From: an uncultured Bacteroidota bacterium
GTDB taxonomy: Bacteria > Bacteroidota > Bacteroidia > Flavobacteriales > Flavobacteriaceae
Length of the DNA stretch: 64,000 nucleotides
Assembly: GCA_902584445.1 (NCBI GenBank)
Contig: CACHZY010000001.1
Location: forward strand, 1-64,000
Direction: 5' to 3'
Shown here: positions 8,014-18,630 of the stretch, one piece after another
Numbering within the stretch: the stretch's first letter is position 1
Layout of the letters: each line of letters starts with the position of its first letter
The notes under the pieces: model-generated
Databases searched by the model: none
What the model saw: the letters and a program-made list of their open reading frames with translations, nothing else
Told to the model about the DNA's origin: nothing
Program-made: the position numbers and the translations under genes

Positions 8014-9759
8014 GTGAAAAAATACAGGTTACTTATTATTTTTTTTATGGTTTTTGTTTTTTTGGCTCCTCAAGCCCAGCAAACGCCGGAGAGCTTTATA
8101 TCGCATAAAGTTAAAAAGAGGGAAACTATTTTTGGAATTACTCGAAGCTATAATATCAGTGAGAGGCAGTTAATCCAATTCAACCCCTTAATTGAAAAAG
8201 TAGGATTAAAGAAACGAATGTTACTGCGAATACCAGTTTACAAACAACAAAAAAAAGAAGTGTTTGATACTTTAGTAGCTGAAGATAAGAGCACTCAGAT
8301 CTATATTGTTAAGCCAAAAGAAACCAAATGGCGTATAGCATATAATTTTAAAATAACTATTCCTGAGCTAGAAGCTTTAAATCCGAAAATACAAGAAGGA
8401 TTAATAGCAGGTCAACAGATCAAAGTACCTATAGCAATTGCTTTGACGGCAAGTCAAACCTGGAATAGTGAATATAACTACTACACTGTCAGACCAAAGG
8501 AGGGCTATTATCGAATTGAAAAAAAAATCGGTGTTACCCGAACGGTTTTGGACTCGTTAAACCCCCAAATTTCTGAGCTTGGATTACAGGCAGGTATGGT
8601 GCTTCGGGTTCCAGGAGAAGCCAAGGGAGAGTTTAGAATAGAGAATGATTTACTAGTTGAAAAGCTCTCTCTTTTGGATTCAATTAATCGATTTAAAGCT
8701 GTTAAGCTGGCAGTCTTACTCCCTTTTAAGGCAAATGAAATTGAATACGACTCCATTGAAGATACCCAGAAGCTGCTAAAAACAAGAAATTTACACACAA
8801 TATCCACGGACTTTTACTCTGGTATTTTACTTGCTGCTGATACTTTGAGTAAAAGAGGTATATCCATAAAGCTGAATACATTCGACACTGAGAATAGTAT
8901 TTCAAAGATCAATCGAATCATCAATAACAATTACTTGTCAGAGTCGGATATAATAATAGGTCCATTGATTCCCTCGAATTTTGATTTCTTGTCTACTAAG
9001 CAGAAATTATTAAAAACACCTAAGGTAGCGCCTCTTTCGACAAACCCCATATCCTTGCGCCCTGCTGTATTCCAATCAGTTACTTCAAAAGATTTTTTGA
9101 GAGCCCGAATGTTAGAGTACTTGGATCGAAAATTAAATCGTGAGGATAATATTGTATTGGTCGTTGACTCAATTAATCGTCCTGTTGAACGGGAACTATT
9201 AAAATTATTTCCTAAGGCTACAATTCTAAGACCAGAAAAAAGTAATTACTTAATACCTGAGTTGGTTGATTCCTTATTGGTAGATTCCCTCCCCAATCGT
9301 GTGATTTTGGAAAGTCAAGATTTTTCACTTATATCAAGTGCGAGTTCACAAATGAGCGCCCAGCAATCTGATTTAAGGGAGGTTCAGTTGTTTACTACCT
9401 ACCGCGGAAATGCCTATGAAAACCAAAGCTTATCTAGGAAACAGTTGGGGTCTCTAAATTTTACTTATACTGCTGCGAGCTTACCATATCGATTAGGCAC
9501 TTATAATGATTTTCAAAAAAGATTTATAAAAGTATTTGGTAAACCACCTAGTCGTACTGTGATTCGTGCTTATGACCTTACCATGGATTTAGTCTTAAGG
9601 TTTGCCCTCACTGGGGACCTAGAAAAAATTGACACACTTGGTGAGACAGATTATGAAGAAAACCGATTTTTGTATGTAAGACAAAATAATAGTTTTTCAA
9701 ATAGGGGTTATTACTTGCTCCAGCACCGTGAACTTGATATTATTGAGGTTAAGAAATAG
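8014..9759 (+). CDS. LysM domain protein with periplasmic-binding-protein-like C-terminal domain
   Basis: I use the GTG giving 'MKKYRLLIIFFMVFVFLAPQAQQ', a clear Sec signal peptide; the ORF-track ATG lies inside guaA and puts a polar extension ahead of it. The 581-residue product then has three LysM-type repeats ('HKVKKRETIFGITRSYNISERQ', 'YIVKPKETKWRIAYNF', 'YTVRPKEGYYRIEKKI') that bind peptidoglycan or similar glycans. From about residue 225, 'VKLAVLLPFKANEIE' opens a type-1 periplasmic-binding-like domain ('SDIIIGPLIPSNFDFL'). No catalytic domain is evident, so it may sense or bind something in the periplasm, perhaps cell-wall fragments. It lies just after guaA, a linkage I recall from flavobacteria. 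Confidence 0.85.
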   Translation: MKKYRLLIIFFMVFVFLAPQAQQTPESFISHKVKKRETIFGITRSYNISERQLIQFNPLIEKVGLKKRMLLRIPVYKQQKKEVFDTLVAEDKSTQIYIVKPKETKWRIAYNFKITIPELEALNPKIQEGLIAGQQIKVPIAIALTASQTWNSEYNYYTVRPKEGYYRIEKKIGVTRTVLDSLNPQISELGLQAGMVLRVPGEAKGEFRIENDLLVEKLSLLDSINRFKAVKLAVLLPFKANEIEYDSIEDTQKLLKTRNLHTISTDFYSGILLAADTLSKRGISIKLNTFDTENSISKINRIINNNYLSESDIIIGPLIPSNFDFLSTKQKLLKTPKVAPLSTNPISLRPAVFQSVTSKDFLRARMLEYLDRKLNREDNIVLVVDSINRPVERELLKLFPKATILRPEKSNYLIPELVDSLLVDSLPNRVILESQDFSLISSASSQMSAQQSDLREVQLFTTYRGNAYENQSLSRKQLGSLNFTYTAASLPYRLGTYNDFQKRFIKVFGKPPSRTVIRAYDLTMDLVLRFALTGDLEKIDTLGETDYEENRFLYVRQNNSFSNRGYYLLQHRELDIIEVKK

Positions 9760-9791
9760 AATAAATAATCATAATTTAAGACTAGATTTTG

Positions 9792-9799
9792 TAAATTTG
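9792..9799 (+). promoter_or_regulatory. Putative -7 box (TAAATTTG) for pyrG
   Basis: An exact TAnnTTTG match in the 72-base gap before pyrG, 32 bases upstream of its ATG. There is no TTG at the expected -33 distance. Confidence 0.45.
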
Positions 9800-9831
9800 A
9801 GCCCGGTTAGTTATTATAGACACATTATTGA

Positions 9832-11448
<1,617 letters not shown>

Positions 11449-11462
11449 CCGAATTAATACCA

Positions 11463-13295
11463 ATGGAAGAAAAAAGATTTGATCCCTATCAATTTATTGG
11501 ATTTGTTCTCATTGCTCTTATACTTACCTGGATGCTTTATGTCAATCGTCCAGAGGAAACAGTTGTTTCAGACGTACAGCCAACAAATACTGAGGCAGCA
11601 GTTATGGAAAATAAACAACCATCTCCAATTCAATTAAACGATTCTTTAAAAAGAATCAACTTGCAAAGTACTTTTGGTATTTTTAGTAATTGGATGGATG
11701 ACAAGGGGGCAAAAATTCAAAGGATAGAAAATAAGCATCTTTTGATAGAGGTTAACCCTAAAGGAGGGGTTTTGTCGCTTGTAAGATTAAAAGAGTATTC
11801 AGATTATTTAGATAAGCCACTCGATTTAATAAAAGCGGGGAATAACAAATTTAATATCCAATTCATCACTAAAGACGGAAGAAGATTAAATACTAAAGAT
11901 TTTTACTTTTTTCCTAGTTTAACGAATGATAACGGTAAACAAAAACTATCCTTAAAAGCCAATATTAATCTTAATCAATATTTGGAGTTTATATATCGGA
12001 TAGACACAGAAGATTTTTTGGTTGACTTTAGTGTAAAATCCACTGGAATAGCCTCCCTGCTGGATAAAAGCGAACCTGCTATACTGGAATGGGAAAAGTC
12101 AGCCTACAGAAACTCAAGAAGTATCGATTACGAAAGTCGATACACTGAGCTGACCTATGGTTATGAGGACGATAAAGTTGATTACCTTTCCCTTAGCAGT
12201 ATTGATGAGGAAACGGTTCAGGAGGCAAGATGGGTTTCATTCAGACAGCACTTCTTTAGTGCAATTCTTATTCCTGAAGAAACGGTTGATCAATTAACAG
12301 TGACATCTGAAAATTTGTCGAGTAATGAATCTCTCGACCAGGTATTCACCAAAAAGTTTGGCCTTAGACTACCACTTGCCTATAAGTCCGGTGAATTTGA
12401 TAGTAATTTCGAATACTATTTTGGGATCACAGATTATCAAACCTTAAAATCCTATGATCGAGATTTAGAATCGTCTATACCTGTCGGTTGGGGAATTTTT
12501 GGATGGTTAAACAGATTTGTCTTCATGCCCCTTTTTGGATTTTTATCCTCTTTCTTACCTCATGGTTTAGCGATTATTTTAATGACGATTATTGTTCGAT
12601 TGGCGATGTCTCCAGTGACCTATAAGTCCTATGTTTCACAAATTAAAATGAAGGTTCTCCGTCCAGAGATTGAGGAGTTAAATAACAAGTACAAAGACAA
12701 TGCTGTTAAACGTCAACAGGAAACAATGAGTCTATATAATCGCGCTGGGGCCAATCCGATGGCGGGTTGTATTCCTGCTTTACTCCAATTGCCTGTATTT
12801 TACGCTTTATTTACCTTTTTCCCAGTAGCTTTCGAATTGCGTAAAAAGAGTTTCCTTTGGGCTGATGACTTATCCTCTTATGACTCGGTATTGGAGTTAG
12901 GTTTTAACATTCCTTTCTATGGTGATCACGTGAGTTTATTTCCAATTTTGGCCTCCATAGCCATCTTCTTTTATACGCAGATGACAACTGGCCAGCAAGC
13001 TATGCCTCAGCAGCCTGGAATGCCCAATATGAAAGTAGTGATGTATCTGATGCCACTGATGATGTTGTTCTTTTTTAATAACTATGCGAGTGGATTAAGT
13101 TTGTATTATTTTGTTTCCAATCTGCTTACCATAACACTTATGTTGGTTATCAAGAATTACATTATTGACGATCAAAAAATTCATGCTAAAATTGAGGAGA
13201 ATAAAAAGAAACCTAAAAAGGTAGGGGGTTTTTCAGCAAGATTACAAAAAGCGATGGAAGAAGCAGAAAAACAAAGAAAAGCAAGAGGTAAATAG
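11463..13295 (+). CDS. yidC: Membrane protein insertase YidC
   Basis: 610 residues. An N-terminal transmembrane helix (about 12-26) is followed by a large periplasmic domain to about residue 345, then the conserved insertase core from 'GWLNRFVFMPLFGFLSSFL' with five membrane segments, including 'ILMTIIVRLAMSPVTYKSY' and 'NPMAGCIPALLQLPVFYALF'. The basic tail 'QKAMEEAEKQRKARGK' fits a ribosome-contacting C-terminus. It inserts and folds inner-membrane proteins, alone or with SecYEG. It follows pyrG in a probable operon, as in many Bacteroidota. Confidence 0.97.
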   Translation: MEEKRFDPYQFIGFVLIALILTWMLYVNRPEETVVSDVQPTNTEAAVMENKQPSPIQLNDSLKRINLQSTFGIFSNWMDDKGAKIQRIENKHLLIEVNPKGGVLSLVRLKEYSDYLDKPLDLIKAGNNKFNIQFITKDGRRLNTKDFYFFPSLTNDNGKQKLSLKANINLNQYLEFIYRIDTEDFLVDFSVKSTGIASLLDKSEPAILEWEKSAYRNSRSIDYESRYTELTYGYEDDKVDYLSLSSIDEETVQEARWVSFRQHFFSAILIPEETVDQLTVTSENLSSNESLDQVFTKKFGLRLPLAYKSGEFDSNFEYYFGITDYQTLKSYDRDLESSIPVGWGIFGWLNRFVFMPLFGFLSSFLPHGLAIILMTIIVRLAMSPVTYKSYVSQIKMKVLRPEIEELNNKYKDNAVKRQQETMSLYNRAGANPMAGCIPALLQLPVFYALFTFFPVAFELRKKSFLWADDLSSYDSVLELGFNIPFYGDHVSLFPILASIAIFFYTQMTTGQQAMPQQPGMPNMKVVMYLMPLMMLFFFNNYASGLSLYYFVSNLLTITLMLVIKNYIIDDQKIHAKIEENKKKPKKVGGFSARLQKAMEEAEKQRKARGK

Positions 13296-13350
13296 TCTTT
13301 ACTTCTAAGTCAATTCATTAAAATTTAATTTGTTACCGTAAATTTATACC

Positions 13351-14526
13351 ATGAAAAAGAAAAGAGTCATTGTCGGACTGTCCGGTGGTGTTGACTCTAG
13401 TGTTGCCGCCTATTTACTTACGAAGCAAGACTATGAGGTGATTGGCTTATTTATGAAAAACTGGCATGACAAGTCTGTAACCCTTTCTAGCGAATGTCCT
13501 TGGTTGGAGGATAGTAATGATGCAATGTTAGTAGCTGAAAAATTGAATATTCCATATCAGACCGTTGATTTGAGTATGGAGTACAAAGAGCGTATCGTGG
13601 ACTATATGTTTGATGAATATGCTTCTGGCAGAACTCCAAACCCAGACATTTTGTGTAATCGAGAGATTAAGTTTGATGTTTTTCTAAAATTGGCACTTTC
13701 CTTGGGTGCAGATTATGTTGCTACAGGACATTATTGCCAAAAAGACACTATTATTAATTCGAATGGTAAAATCCAACACCGCCTAATCAGCGGAGCTGAT
13801 GCCAACAAAGACCAATCCTATTTTCTTTGTCAATTAACCCAAGATCAACTTGCAAAAACCTTATTTCCAATTGGTCATTTACAAAAGATAAAGGTACGTG
13901 AAATAGCGAGGGAATTGAATTTGGTTACAGCAGAGAAAAAAGATTCCCAGGGACTGTGTTTTATAGGTAAAGTAAGTCTACCAGAATTTTTACAACAGCA
14001 ATTGCAAGCCAAAAATGGGGATATCATTGAGATTCCCCTTGATTTTTATAAGGACAAACCAGCTCCAAAAGAGACAATTAGCCAATCAAAAAAAATAACT
14101 TATAATCCCTCCGATGGTGAAACCGTTGGTAAGCATTTAGGGGCTCATTTTTTTACGATTGGCCAACGTAAAGGATTGGCTGTTGGGGGGACTTCTGAGC
14201 CACTTTTTGTTATTGACACGGATATAGATGAAAACATTGTTTATGTAGGGCAAGGGAAAGACCACCCAGGGTTATTTCGCAAAGCTTTAAAGGTAATTCG
14301 TGATGAGATCCATTGGGTTAGAAATGATTTGAAAATTAAACTGGGAGTTGAGTTGGAAGTTAAGGCACGAATTCGTTATAGACAGCCACTGCAAAAAGCC
14401 AAGCTTGTTTCGAAAAAGGACGCCATGTATATTGTCTTTGATCAGTCCCAATCTGCTATTACCTCTGGTCAGTTTGTTGCATGGTATCAAGGTAAAGAAT
14501 TGTTAGGTTCGGGAGTTATTTTTTAA
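13351..14526 (+). CDS. mnmA: tRNA-specific 2-thiouridylase MnmA
   Basis: 391 residues. PP-loop 'SGGVDSS' at 11-17; Cys102 in '[12 protein letters not shown]' and Cys203 in 'QGLCFIGKV' are the catalytic pair that carries persulfide sulfur to U34 of Lys, Glu and Gln tRNAs. 'ATGHYCQ' and '[13 protein letters not shown]' are further family blocks. It has the roughly 15-residue insertion ('CPWLEDSND') seen in Bacteroidota MnmA. A TAAATTTA sequence ends only 4 bases before the ATG, suggesting a very short leader. The next gene starts 8 bases after its stop. Confidence 0.96.
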   Translation: MKKKRVIVGLSGGVDSSVAAYLLTKQDYEVIGLFMKNWHDKSVTLSSECPWLEDSNDAMLVAEKLNIPYQTVDLSMEYKERIVDYMFDEYASGRTPNPDILCNREIKFDVFLKLALSLGADYVATGHYCQKDTIINSNGKIQHRLISGADANKDQSYFLCQLTQDQLAKTLFPIGHLQKIKVREIARELNLVTAEKKDSQGLCFIGKVSLPEFLQQQLQAKNGDIIEIPLDFYKDKPAPKETISQSKKITYNPSDGETVGKHLGAHFFTIGQRKGLAVGGTSEPLFVIDTDIDENIVYVGQGKDHPGLFRKALKVIRDEIHWVRNDLKIKLGVELEVKARIRYRQPLQKAKLVSKKDAMYIVFDQSQSAITSGQFVAWYQGKELLGSGVIF

Positions 14527-14534
14527 ATTTTCCT

Positions 14535-15485
14535 ATGAATAAAATTTGTGAGTTATTTAAAATCAAATATCCAATTATTCAGGCTGGAATGGTCTGGACT
14601 AGTGGTTGGCGTTTGGCTGCAGCCGTAAGTAATTCTGGGGGTTTAGGATTGATTGGTGCTGGATCAATGTATCCTGATATTTTAAGAGAACACATTCAAA
14701 GATGTAAAAAGGCGACGGACAAATCATTCGGGGTTAACGTTCCTTTATTTTATCCGCAACTAGAGGAAATCATGTCAATTATTATTGAGGAAAAAGTCCC
14801 AATTGTTTTTACTTCAGCAGGCAGTCCAAAACTTTGGACAGCTTCTTTGAAAAAAAATAATATTAAGGTTGTTCATGTAGTCAGTTCCGTAAAATTTGCC
14901 TCAAAATCTCAGGATGCAGGTGTGGATGCTATTGTTGCCGAAGGTTTTGAAGCAGGGGGGCATAATGGTAGGGAAGAAACCACAACATTTACACTAATTC
15001 CAATGGTTAAAGCAGCTATAACTTTGCCACTTATTGCGGCGGGTGGAATAGCTACTGGTGGCGCTATGTTAGCTGCTACTGCTCTGGGAGCAGATGGCGT
15101 TCAGGTAGGAAGTCGATTTGTCGCATCAGATGAGGCATCATGTCATCCAAACTTTAAAGATGAAGTAATTAAAGCAGCGGAGGGAAGTACGGTACTGACC
15201 TTAAAAGAAATTACTCCAGTTAGGATGCTCAAAAATTCCTTTTTTCAAAAGATTGCTTCGCTTTATGAAAAGGGTGTCGATGTTGAGGAATTAAAAACCA
15301 CCGTAGGAAGGGGAAGGGCAAGAAAGGGAATGTTTGAAGGTGACTTGGAAGAGGGTGAACTCGAAATTGGACAAATTGCTGGATTGATTAATGAGGTGAT
15401 ACCTGCAGCACAAATAATAGATAATTTTATCGAGGAATACGATCAGGCTCTTAAAAATTTAAAAGTTATTTACTACGATCCCTAG
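14535..15485 (+). CDS. Nitronate monooxygenase-like flavoprotein (2-nitropropane dioxygenase family)
   Basis: 316 residues in a TIM-barrel FMN-binding family. The N-terminus 'YPIIQAGMVWTSGWRLAAAVSNSGGLGLIGAG' and the phosphate-binding 'EGFEAGGHNGREETTTFTLIP' and 'LIAAGGIATGGAMLAATALGADGVQVGSRF' are typical. Members oxidise alkyl nitronates or act as FabK-like enoyl-ACP reductases, and sequence alone does not separate these. It starts 8 bases after mnmA and overlaps the 3' end of the convergent lysA gene by 20 bases, so no separate terminator is visible. Confidence 0.86.
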   Translation: MNKICELFKIKYPIIQAGMVWTSGWRLAAAVSNSGGLGLIGAGSMYPDILREHIQRCKKATDKSFGVNVPLFYPQLEEIMSIIIEEKVPIVFTSAGSPKLWTASLKKNNIKVVHVVSSVKFASKSQDAGVDAIVAEGFEAGGHNGREETTTFTLIPMVKAAITLPLIAAGGIATGGAMLAATALGADGVQVGSRFVASDEASCHPNFKDEVIKAAEGSTVLTLKEITPVRMLKNSFFQKIASLYEKGVDVEELKTTVGRGRARKGMFEGDLEEGELEIGQIAGLINEVIPAAQIIDNFIEEYDQALKNLKVIYYDP

Positions 15486-16725
15486 GGTTAAAAGATAATT
15501 CCACTTGGTTCCGAAGAATATCGTCGAAAGTTTCTCTTTTACGAATTAAATGTCCTTGACCTTCGTTCCAGAATACTTCTGCAGGACGATAACGAGAATT
15601 ATAATTGCTGGCCATCGAAAAACAATAGGCACCACAATTCCGAAACACCAATAGATCGCCCTCTGTAATCTCAGCAATTTTTCGGTTACTGCCAAAGTTA
15701 TCCGTTTCGCATATATAACCGACTATGGAGTAAAAACGCTCTTTACCTTGGGGATTAGATAGATTTTCAATATGGTGGTAAGAGCCATAAAGCATGGGTC
15801 TGATAAGGTGGTTAAAACCACTGTCAACTTGAGCAAAAACCGTAGAAGTGGTCTGTTTAACTACATTGACCTGTGTTATAAAATGTCCTGCTTGACTAAC
15901 CAAAAATTTACCAGGTTCAAAAATGAGTTGGAGTTCACTACCGTACTCCATACAGAATTTAGAAAATCTAACAGAGAGTTTTTCACCTAATTCTTCAATA
16001 TTGGTTTCGATATCATTATTGTGATAAGGTACTTTAAAACCACTTCCAAAGTCTAAAAACTCAAGTTCTTTAAAATGCTTGGCAGTATCAAATAAAATCT
16101 CAGCAGCATGAAGAAAGACATCTATATCTAGAATATCGCTTCCTGTATGCATATGGATACCGTTGATATTCATAGCTGTATTTTCTACTATACGTAACAA
16201 ATGGGGTATTTGATGAATGGAAATTCCAAACTTAGAATCGATATGACCTACCGAAATATTACTATTTCCTCCTGCCATGACATGAGGATTTATCCGAATA
16301 CAAACAGGTATTTTGGGATGACTAGTTCCGAATTGTTCTAGTATCGAAAGGTTATCAATGTTGATTTGAACACCCAATTTAGCTACATTTTCAATTTCAT
16401 TTAGTGAAACGCCATTAGGGGTATATATAATGGCTTTTGGCTCAAACCCTGCATTTAATCCCAACTGGACTTCCTGAATAGATACCGTATCTAAACCAGC
16501 TCCCAAATGTCGCATAAACTTTAAAATGGAAACATTAGAAAGCGCTTTAGCGGCATAATTAATCCTTAGGTTATTAACTCTAGCAAAAGCCGAAGTCAGT
16601 CGCTTATATTGAGAGGTAATCTTTTCGCCTTCGTATACATAAAGGGGCTTACCAAAGTTTTCGGCAACGCCCAATAAATCACTATTCGTCAATTCTTTAT
16701 TTTTTTTTGACAAATTTAAAATCAA
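15466..16725 (-). CDS. lysA: Diaminopimelate decarboxylase
   Basis: Up to 419 residues of a fold-III PLP enzyme that decarboxylates meso-diaminopimelate to lysine. PLP lysine in 'LRINYAAKALSN' (Lys60), glycine loop 'LDFGSGFKV', and the C-terminal 'ENLSNPQGKERFYSIVGYICETDNFGSNR' with the catalytic cysteine. The start is uncertain: in-frame TTG codons at 16725, 16713 and 16692 all give plausible N-termini, and TAAATTTG at 16711-16718 on this strand could be a promoter box that would favour the last. dapB and dapD, which act earlier in the same pathway, are also in the window but at separate loci. Confidence 0.94.
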   Translation of the reverse strand: MILNLSKKNKELTNSDLLGVAENFGKPLYVYEGEKITSQYKRLTSAFARVNNLRINYAAKALSNVSILKFMRHLGAGLDTVSIQEVQLGLNAGFEPKAIIYTPNGVSLNEIENVAKLGVQINIDNLSILEQFGTSHPKIPVCIRINPHVMAGGNSNISVGHIDSKFGISIHQIPHLLRIVENTAMNINGIHMHTGSDILDIDVFLHAAEILFDTAKHFKELEFLDFGSGFKVPYHNNDIETNIEELGEKLSVRFSKFCMEYGSELQLIFEPGKFLVSQAGHFITQVNVVKQTTSTVFAQVDSGFNHLIRPMLYGSYHHIENLSNPQGKERFYSIVGYICETDNFGSNRKIAEITEGDLLVFRNCGAYCFSMASNYNSRYRPAEVFWNEGQGHLIRKRETFDDILRNQVELSFNPRDRSK

Positions 16726-16823
16726 ATCCTAATTTAAAGGATAAATACATGAGATGTTATAAAAATTGAACATATTGTTTTAAATGTAACAATATAAGCA
16801 TGCTTATTTCGAAGGTGATTTAC

Positions 16824-16831
16824 TATTTTTG
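16824..16831 (+). promoter_or_regulatory. Putative -7 box (TATTTTTG) for sucC
   Basis: An exact TAnnTTTG match in the divergent lysA/sucC gap, 21 bases before the sucC ATG. No TTG lies at the optimal -33 spacing. Confidence 0.45.
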
Positions 16832-16852
16832 GCTTATAATATAATTTTAAAG

Positions 16853-18043
16853 ATGAATCTACACGAATATCAGGGAAAAGATTTACTGGCTGACTTTGGT
16901 GTTGGTATACAACGTGGTATAGTGGCGAATAATAAATCCGAGGCAGTCGATGCTGCAAAAAAATTGAAGGCTGATACAGGTACGTCATGGTATGTTGTTA
17001 AAGCACAAATTCACGCTGGAGGAAGAGGTAAAGGTGGTGGTGTAAAGCTTGCCAAAAATTTAAATGAGTTAGAAACGATTGCTGATCAAATTATTGGCAT
17101 GCAATTGATTACGCCCCAGACTCCACCAGAGGGTAAAAAAGTAAATAAAGTACTGGTTGCTGAAGATGTTTATTATCCAGGAGATTCAAAGACTAAGGAG
17201 TATTATGTTTCGGTTTTACTTAATCGTGAAACAGGAAGAAATATGATCATGTACTCCACAGAGGGAGGAATGGATATAGAACAAGTGGCTGAAAATACTC
17301 CAGAGCTAATTTTTACAGAAGAAATTCATCCTGCTCACGGGTTGCAGTCTTTCCAGGCTCGAAACGTTGCTTTTAACTTAGGACTAAGCGGGATCGCTTT
17401 TAAAGGAATGGTTAAATTTATCACAGCACTTTACGAAGCATATTTAGGAGCTGACGCTTCATTATTTGAAATTAATCCTGTTCTAAAAACATCTGATGAT
17501 AAAATTTTAGCAGTAGACGCCAAGGTTACTCTGGATGAAAATGCTTTGTTTAGGCATAAGAACTTCGCAGAATTACGAGATTTATCAGAGGAGAATTCTA
17601 CTGAGGTTGAGGCACGTGAAGTCGGATTGAATTATGTTGCCTTGGATGGTAATGTAGGCTGTATGGTTAATGGAGCTGGATTGGCTATGGCTACGATGGA
17701 TTTAATTAAGCAATCTGGGGGGTCACCTGCAAATTTTTTGGATGTGGGTGGTACAGCGGATGCTACTCGAGTAGAAACCGCCTTTCGTTTAATTCTTAAA
17801 GATCCAAATGTTGAGGCAATCTTGGTCAATATTTTTGGTGGAATTGTACGATGCGATCGTGTCGCGCAGGGTGTTGTAGATGCCTACAAAAACATGGGTG
17901 ATGCCATAAAAGTGCCTATTATCGTGAGATTACAAGGAACCAATGCTGATATAGCTAAAAAGTTAATCGACGAATCAGGATTAAATGTTTTGTCTGCTAC
18001 TGCATTTGAAGAAGCCGCTAAAAAAGTGAAAGAAGCTTTATAG
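16853..18043 (+). CDS. sucC: Succinate--CoA ligase [ADP-forming] beta subunit
   Basis: 396 residues from the ATG giving 'MNLHEYQGKDLLADFGVGIQRG', the standard SucC start; the ORF track's earlier ATG adds 8 residues. The ATP-grasp domain includes 'VVKAQIHAGGRGKGGGVKLA', and the C-terminal CoA-ligase domain has 'GCMVNGAGLAMATMDLIK' and 'GGSPANFLDVGGTA'. It makes ATP or GTP from succinyl-CoA in the TCA cycle together with SucD. sucD is not adjacent; separate sucC and sucD loci are, to my knowledge, usual in flavobacteria. A weak hairpin with a T-run follows. Confidence 0.97.
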   Translation: MNLHEYQGKDLLADFGVGIQRGIVANNKSEAVDAAKKLKADTGTSWYVVKAQIHAGGRGKGGGVKLAKNLNELETIADQIIGMQLITPQTPPEGKKVNKVLVAEDVYYPGDSKTKEYYVSVLLNRETGRNMIMYSTEGGMDIEQVAENTPELIFTEEIHPAHGLQSFQARNVAFNLGLSGIAFKGMVKFITALYEAYLGADASLFEINPVLKTSDDKILAVDAKVTLDENALFRHKNFAELRDLSEENSTEVEAREVGLNYVALDGNVGCMVNGAGLAMATMDLIKQSGGSPANFLDVGGTADATRVETAFRLILKDPNVEAILVNIFGGIVRCDRVAQGVVDAYKNMGDAIKVPIIVRLQGTNADIAKKLIDESGLNVLSATAFEEAAKKVKEAL

Positions 18044-18044
18044 A

Positions 18045-18066
18045 TGTCAATTTGACACCTTTTTTT
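18045..18066 (+). terminator. Weak intrinsic terminator after sucC
   Basis: TGTCA / TGACA (5-bp stem, 3-base loop ATT) begins within 2 bases of the sucC stop and is followed, after CC, by a seven-T run. The stem is short, so function is uncertain. Confidence 0.45.
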
Positions 18067-18083
18067 GTTAAAAAAACGACAAA

Positions 18084-18114
18084 TTGTCATTAATATTTAT
18101 ACGGCATAGGTTTT
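18084..18114 (+). promoter_or_regulatory. Putative promoter of hsp20 (TTG-N20-TAGGTTTT) with palindromes
   Basis: TTG at 18084-18086 and TAGGTTTT at 18107-18114, 20 bases apart, resemble the Bacteroidota consensus except for the last base. The -33 TTG lies inside an 11-base palindrome GACAA-A-TTGTC, and a second one, TTTCTT-A-AAGAAA, lies at 18124-18136 in the predicted leader. No CIRCE element was seen. An operator role is inference. Confidence 0.4.
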
Positions 18115-18157
18115 GAATTAAGTTTTCTTAAAGAAAGTTTAATTTAAATCTTAACAT

Positions 18158-18574
18158 ATGAATTTATTAAAAAGACAAAACCCCGCTTTTACCTCTTTAT
18201 TTGATGACTTGATCTTTAATCAAGATTGGAACAATCAAAATTTATCCCTACCAGCAGTAAATATTATTGAGGCAGATGACCATTTTGATGTTCAATTAGC
18301 TACACCTGGTATGAAAAAATCTGATTTTCAAATAGAAGTAGATGAGGGGGTGTTGATCATTTCCTCCGAAACAGTAACTCAGTCTAATGAGACCGAAACC
18401 AGTTTTACTCTTAAGGAGTTTGGTAACCATTCGTTTAAACGCTCATTTAATATTCCAGATACTATTTATGTAGACAAAATAACTGCTGCATACAAAGAAG
18501 GGATTTTAACGGTAAGTTTACCAAAAAAAGAGGAAGCCTTACCGCAACCCAAAAAATTGATTTCCATAAACTAG
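18158..18574 (+). CDS. Small heat shock protein, Hsp20/alpha-crystallin family
   Basis: 138 residues. After a short N-terminal arm ('FTSLFDDLIFNQDW') comes the alpha-crystallin domain, about residues 30-135, with 'PAVNIIEADDHFDVQLATPGMKKSDFQIEVDEGVLIISSE' and the conserved 'YKEGILTVSLPK' end. Such proteins form oligomers and hold unfolding proteins without ATP under heat or other stress. Monocistronic: weak promoter upstream, strong hairpin directly downstream. Confidence 0.94.
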   Translation: MNLLKRQNPAFTSLFDDLIFNQDWNNQNLSLPAVNIIEADDHFDVQLATPGMKKSDFQIEVDEGVLIISSETVTQSNETETSFTLKEFGNHSFKRSFNIPDTIYVDKITAAYKEGILTVSLPKKEEALPQPKKLISIN

Positions 18575-18596
18575 ATTAATTAATTGGTTTGTTTGG

Positions 18597-18630
18597 AAAA
18601 GCTTGGTAATTTATTTTGCCAAGCTTTTTT
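18597..18630 (+). terminator. Rho-independent terminator between hsp20 and uvrB
   Basis: A 10-bp perfect stem AAAAGCTTGG / CCAAGCTTTT with a 12-base loop, followed by further T residues on the + strand. It is 22 bases after hsp20, and the T-run touches the stop codon of the convergent uvrB. The AAAA at its left end would give TTTT on the other strand, so it may also end uvrB transcription. Confidence 0.85.

Noticed and set aside
12926-12933. TCACGTGA palindrome within yidC, resembling the core of a parS site
   Set aside because: Only the central 8 bases match; flanks differ from TGTTTCACGTGAAACA, it lies in conserved coding sequence, and there is just one copy, far from parAB.
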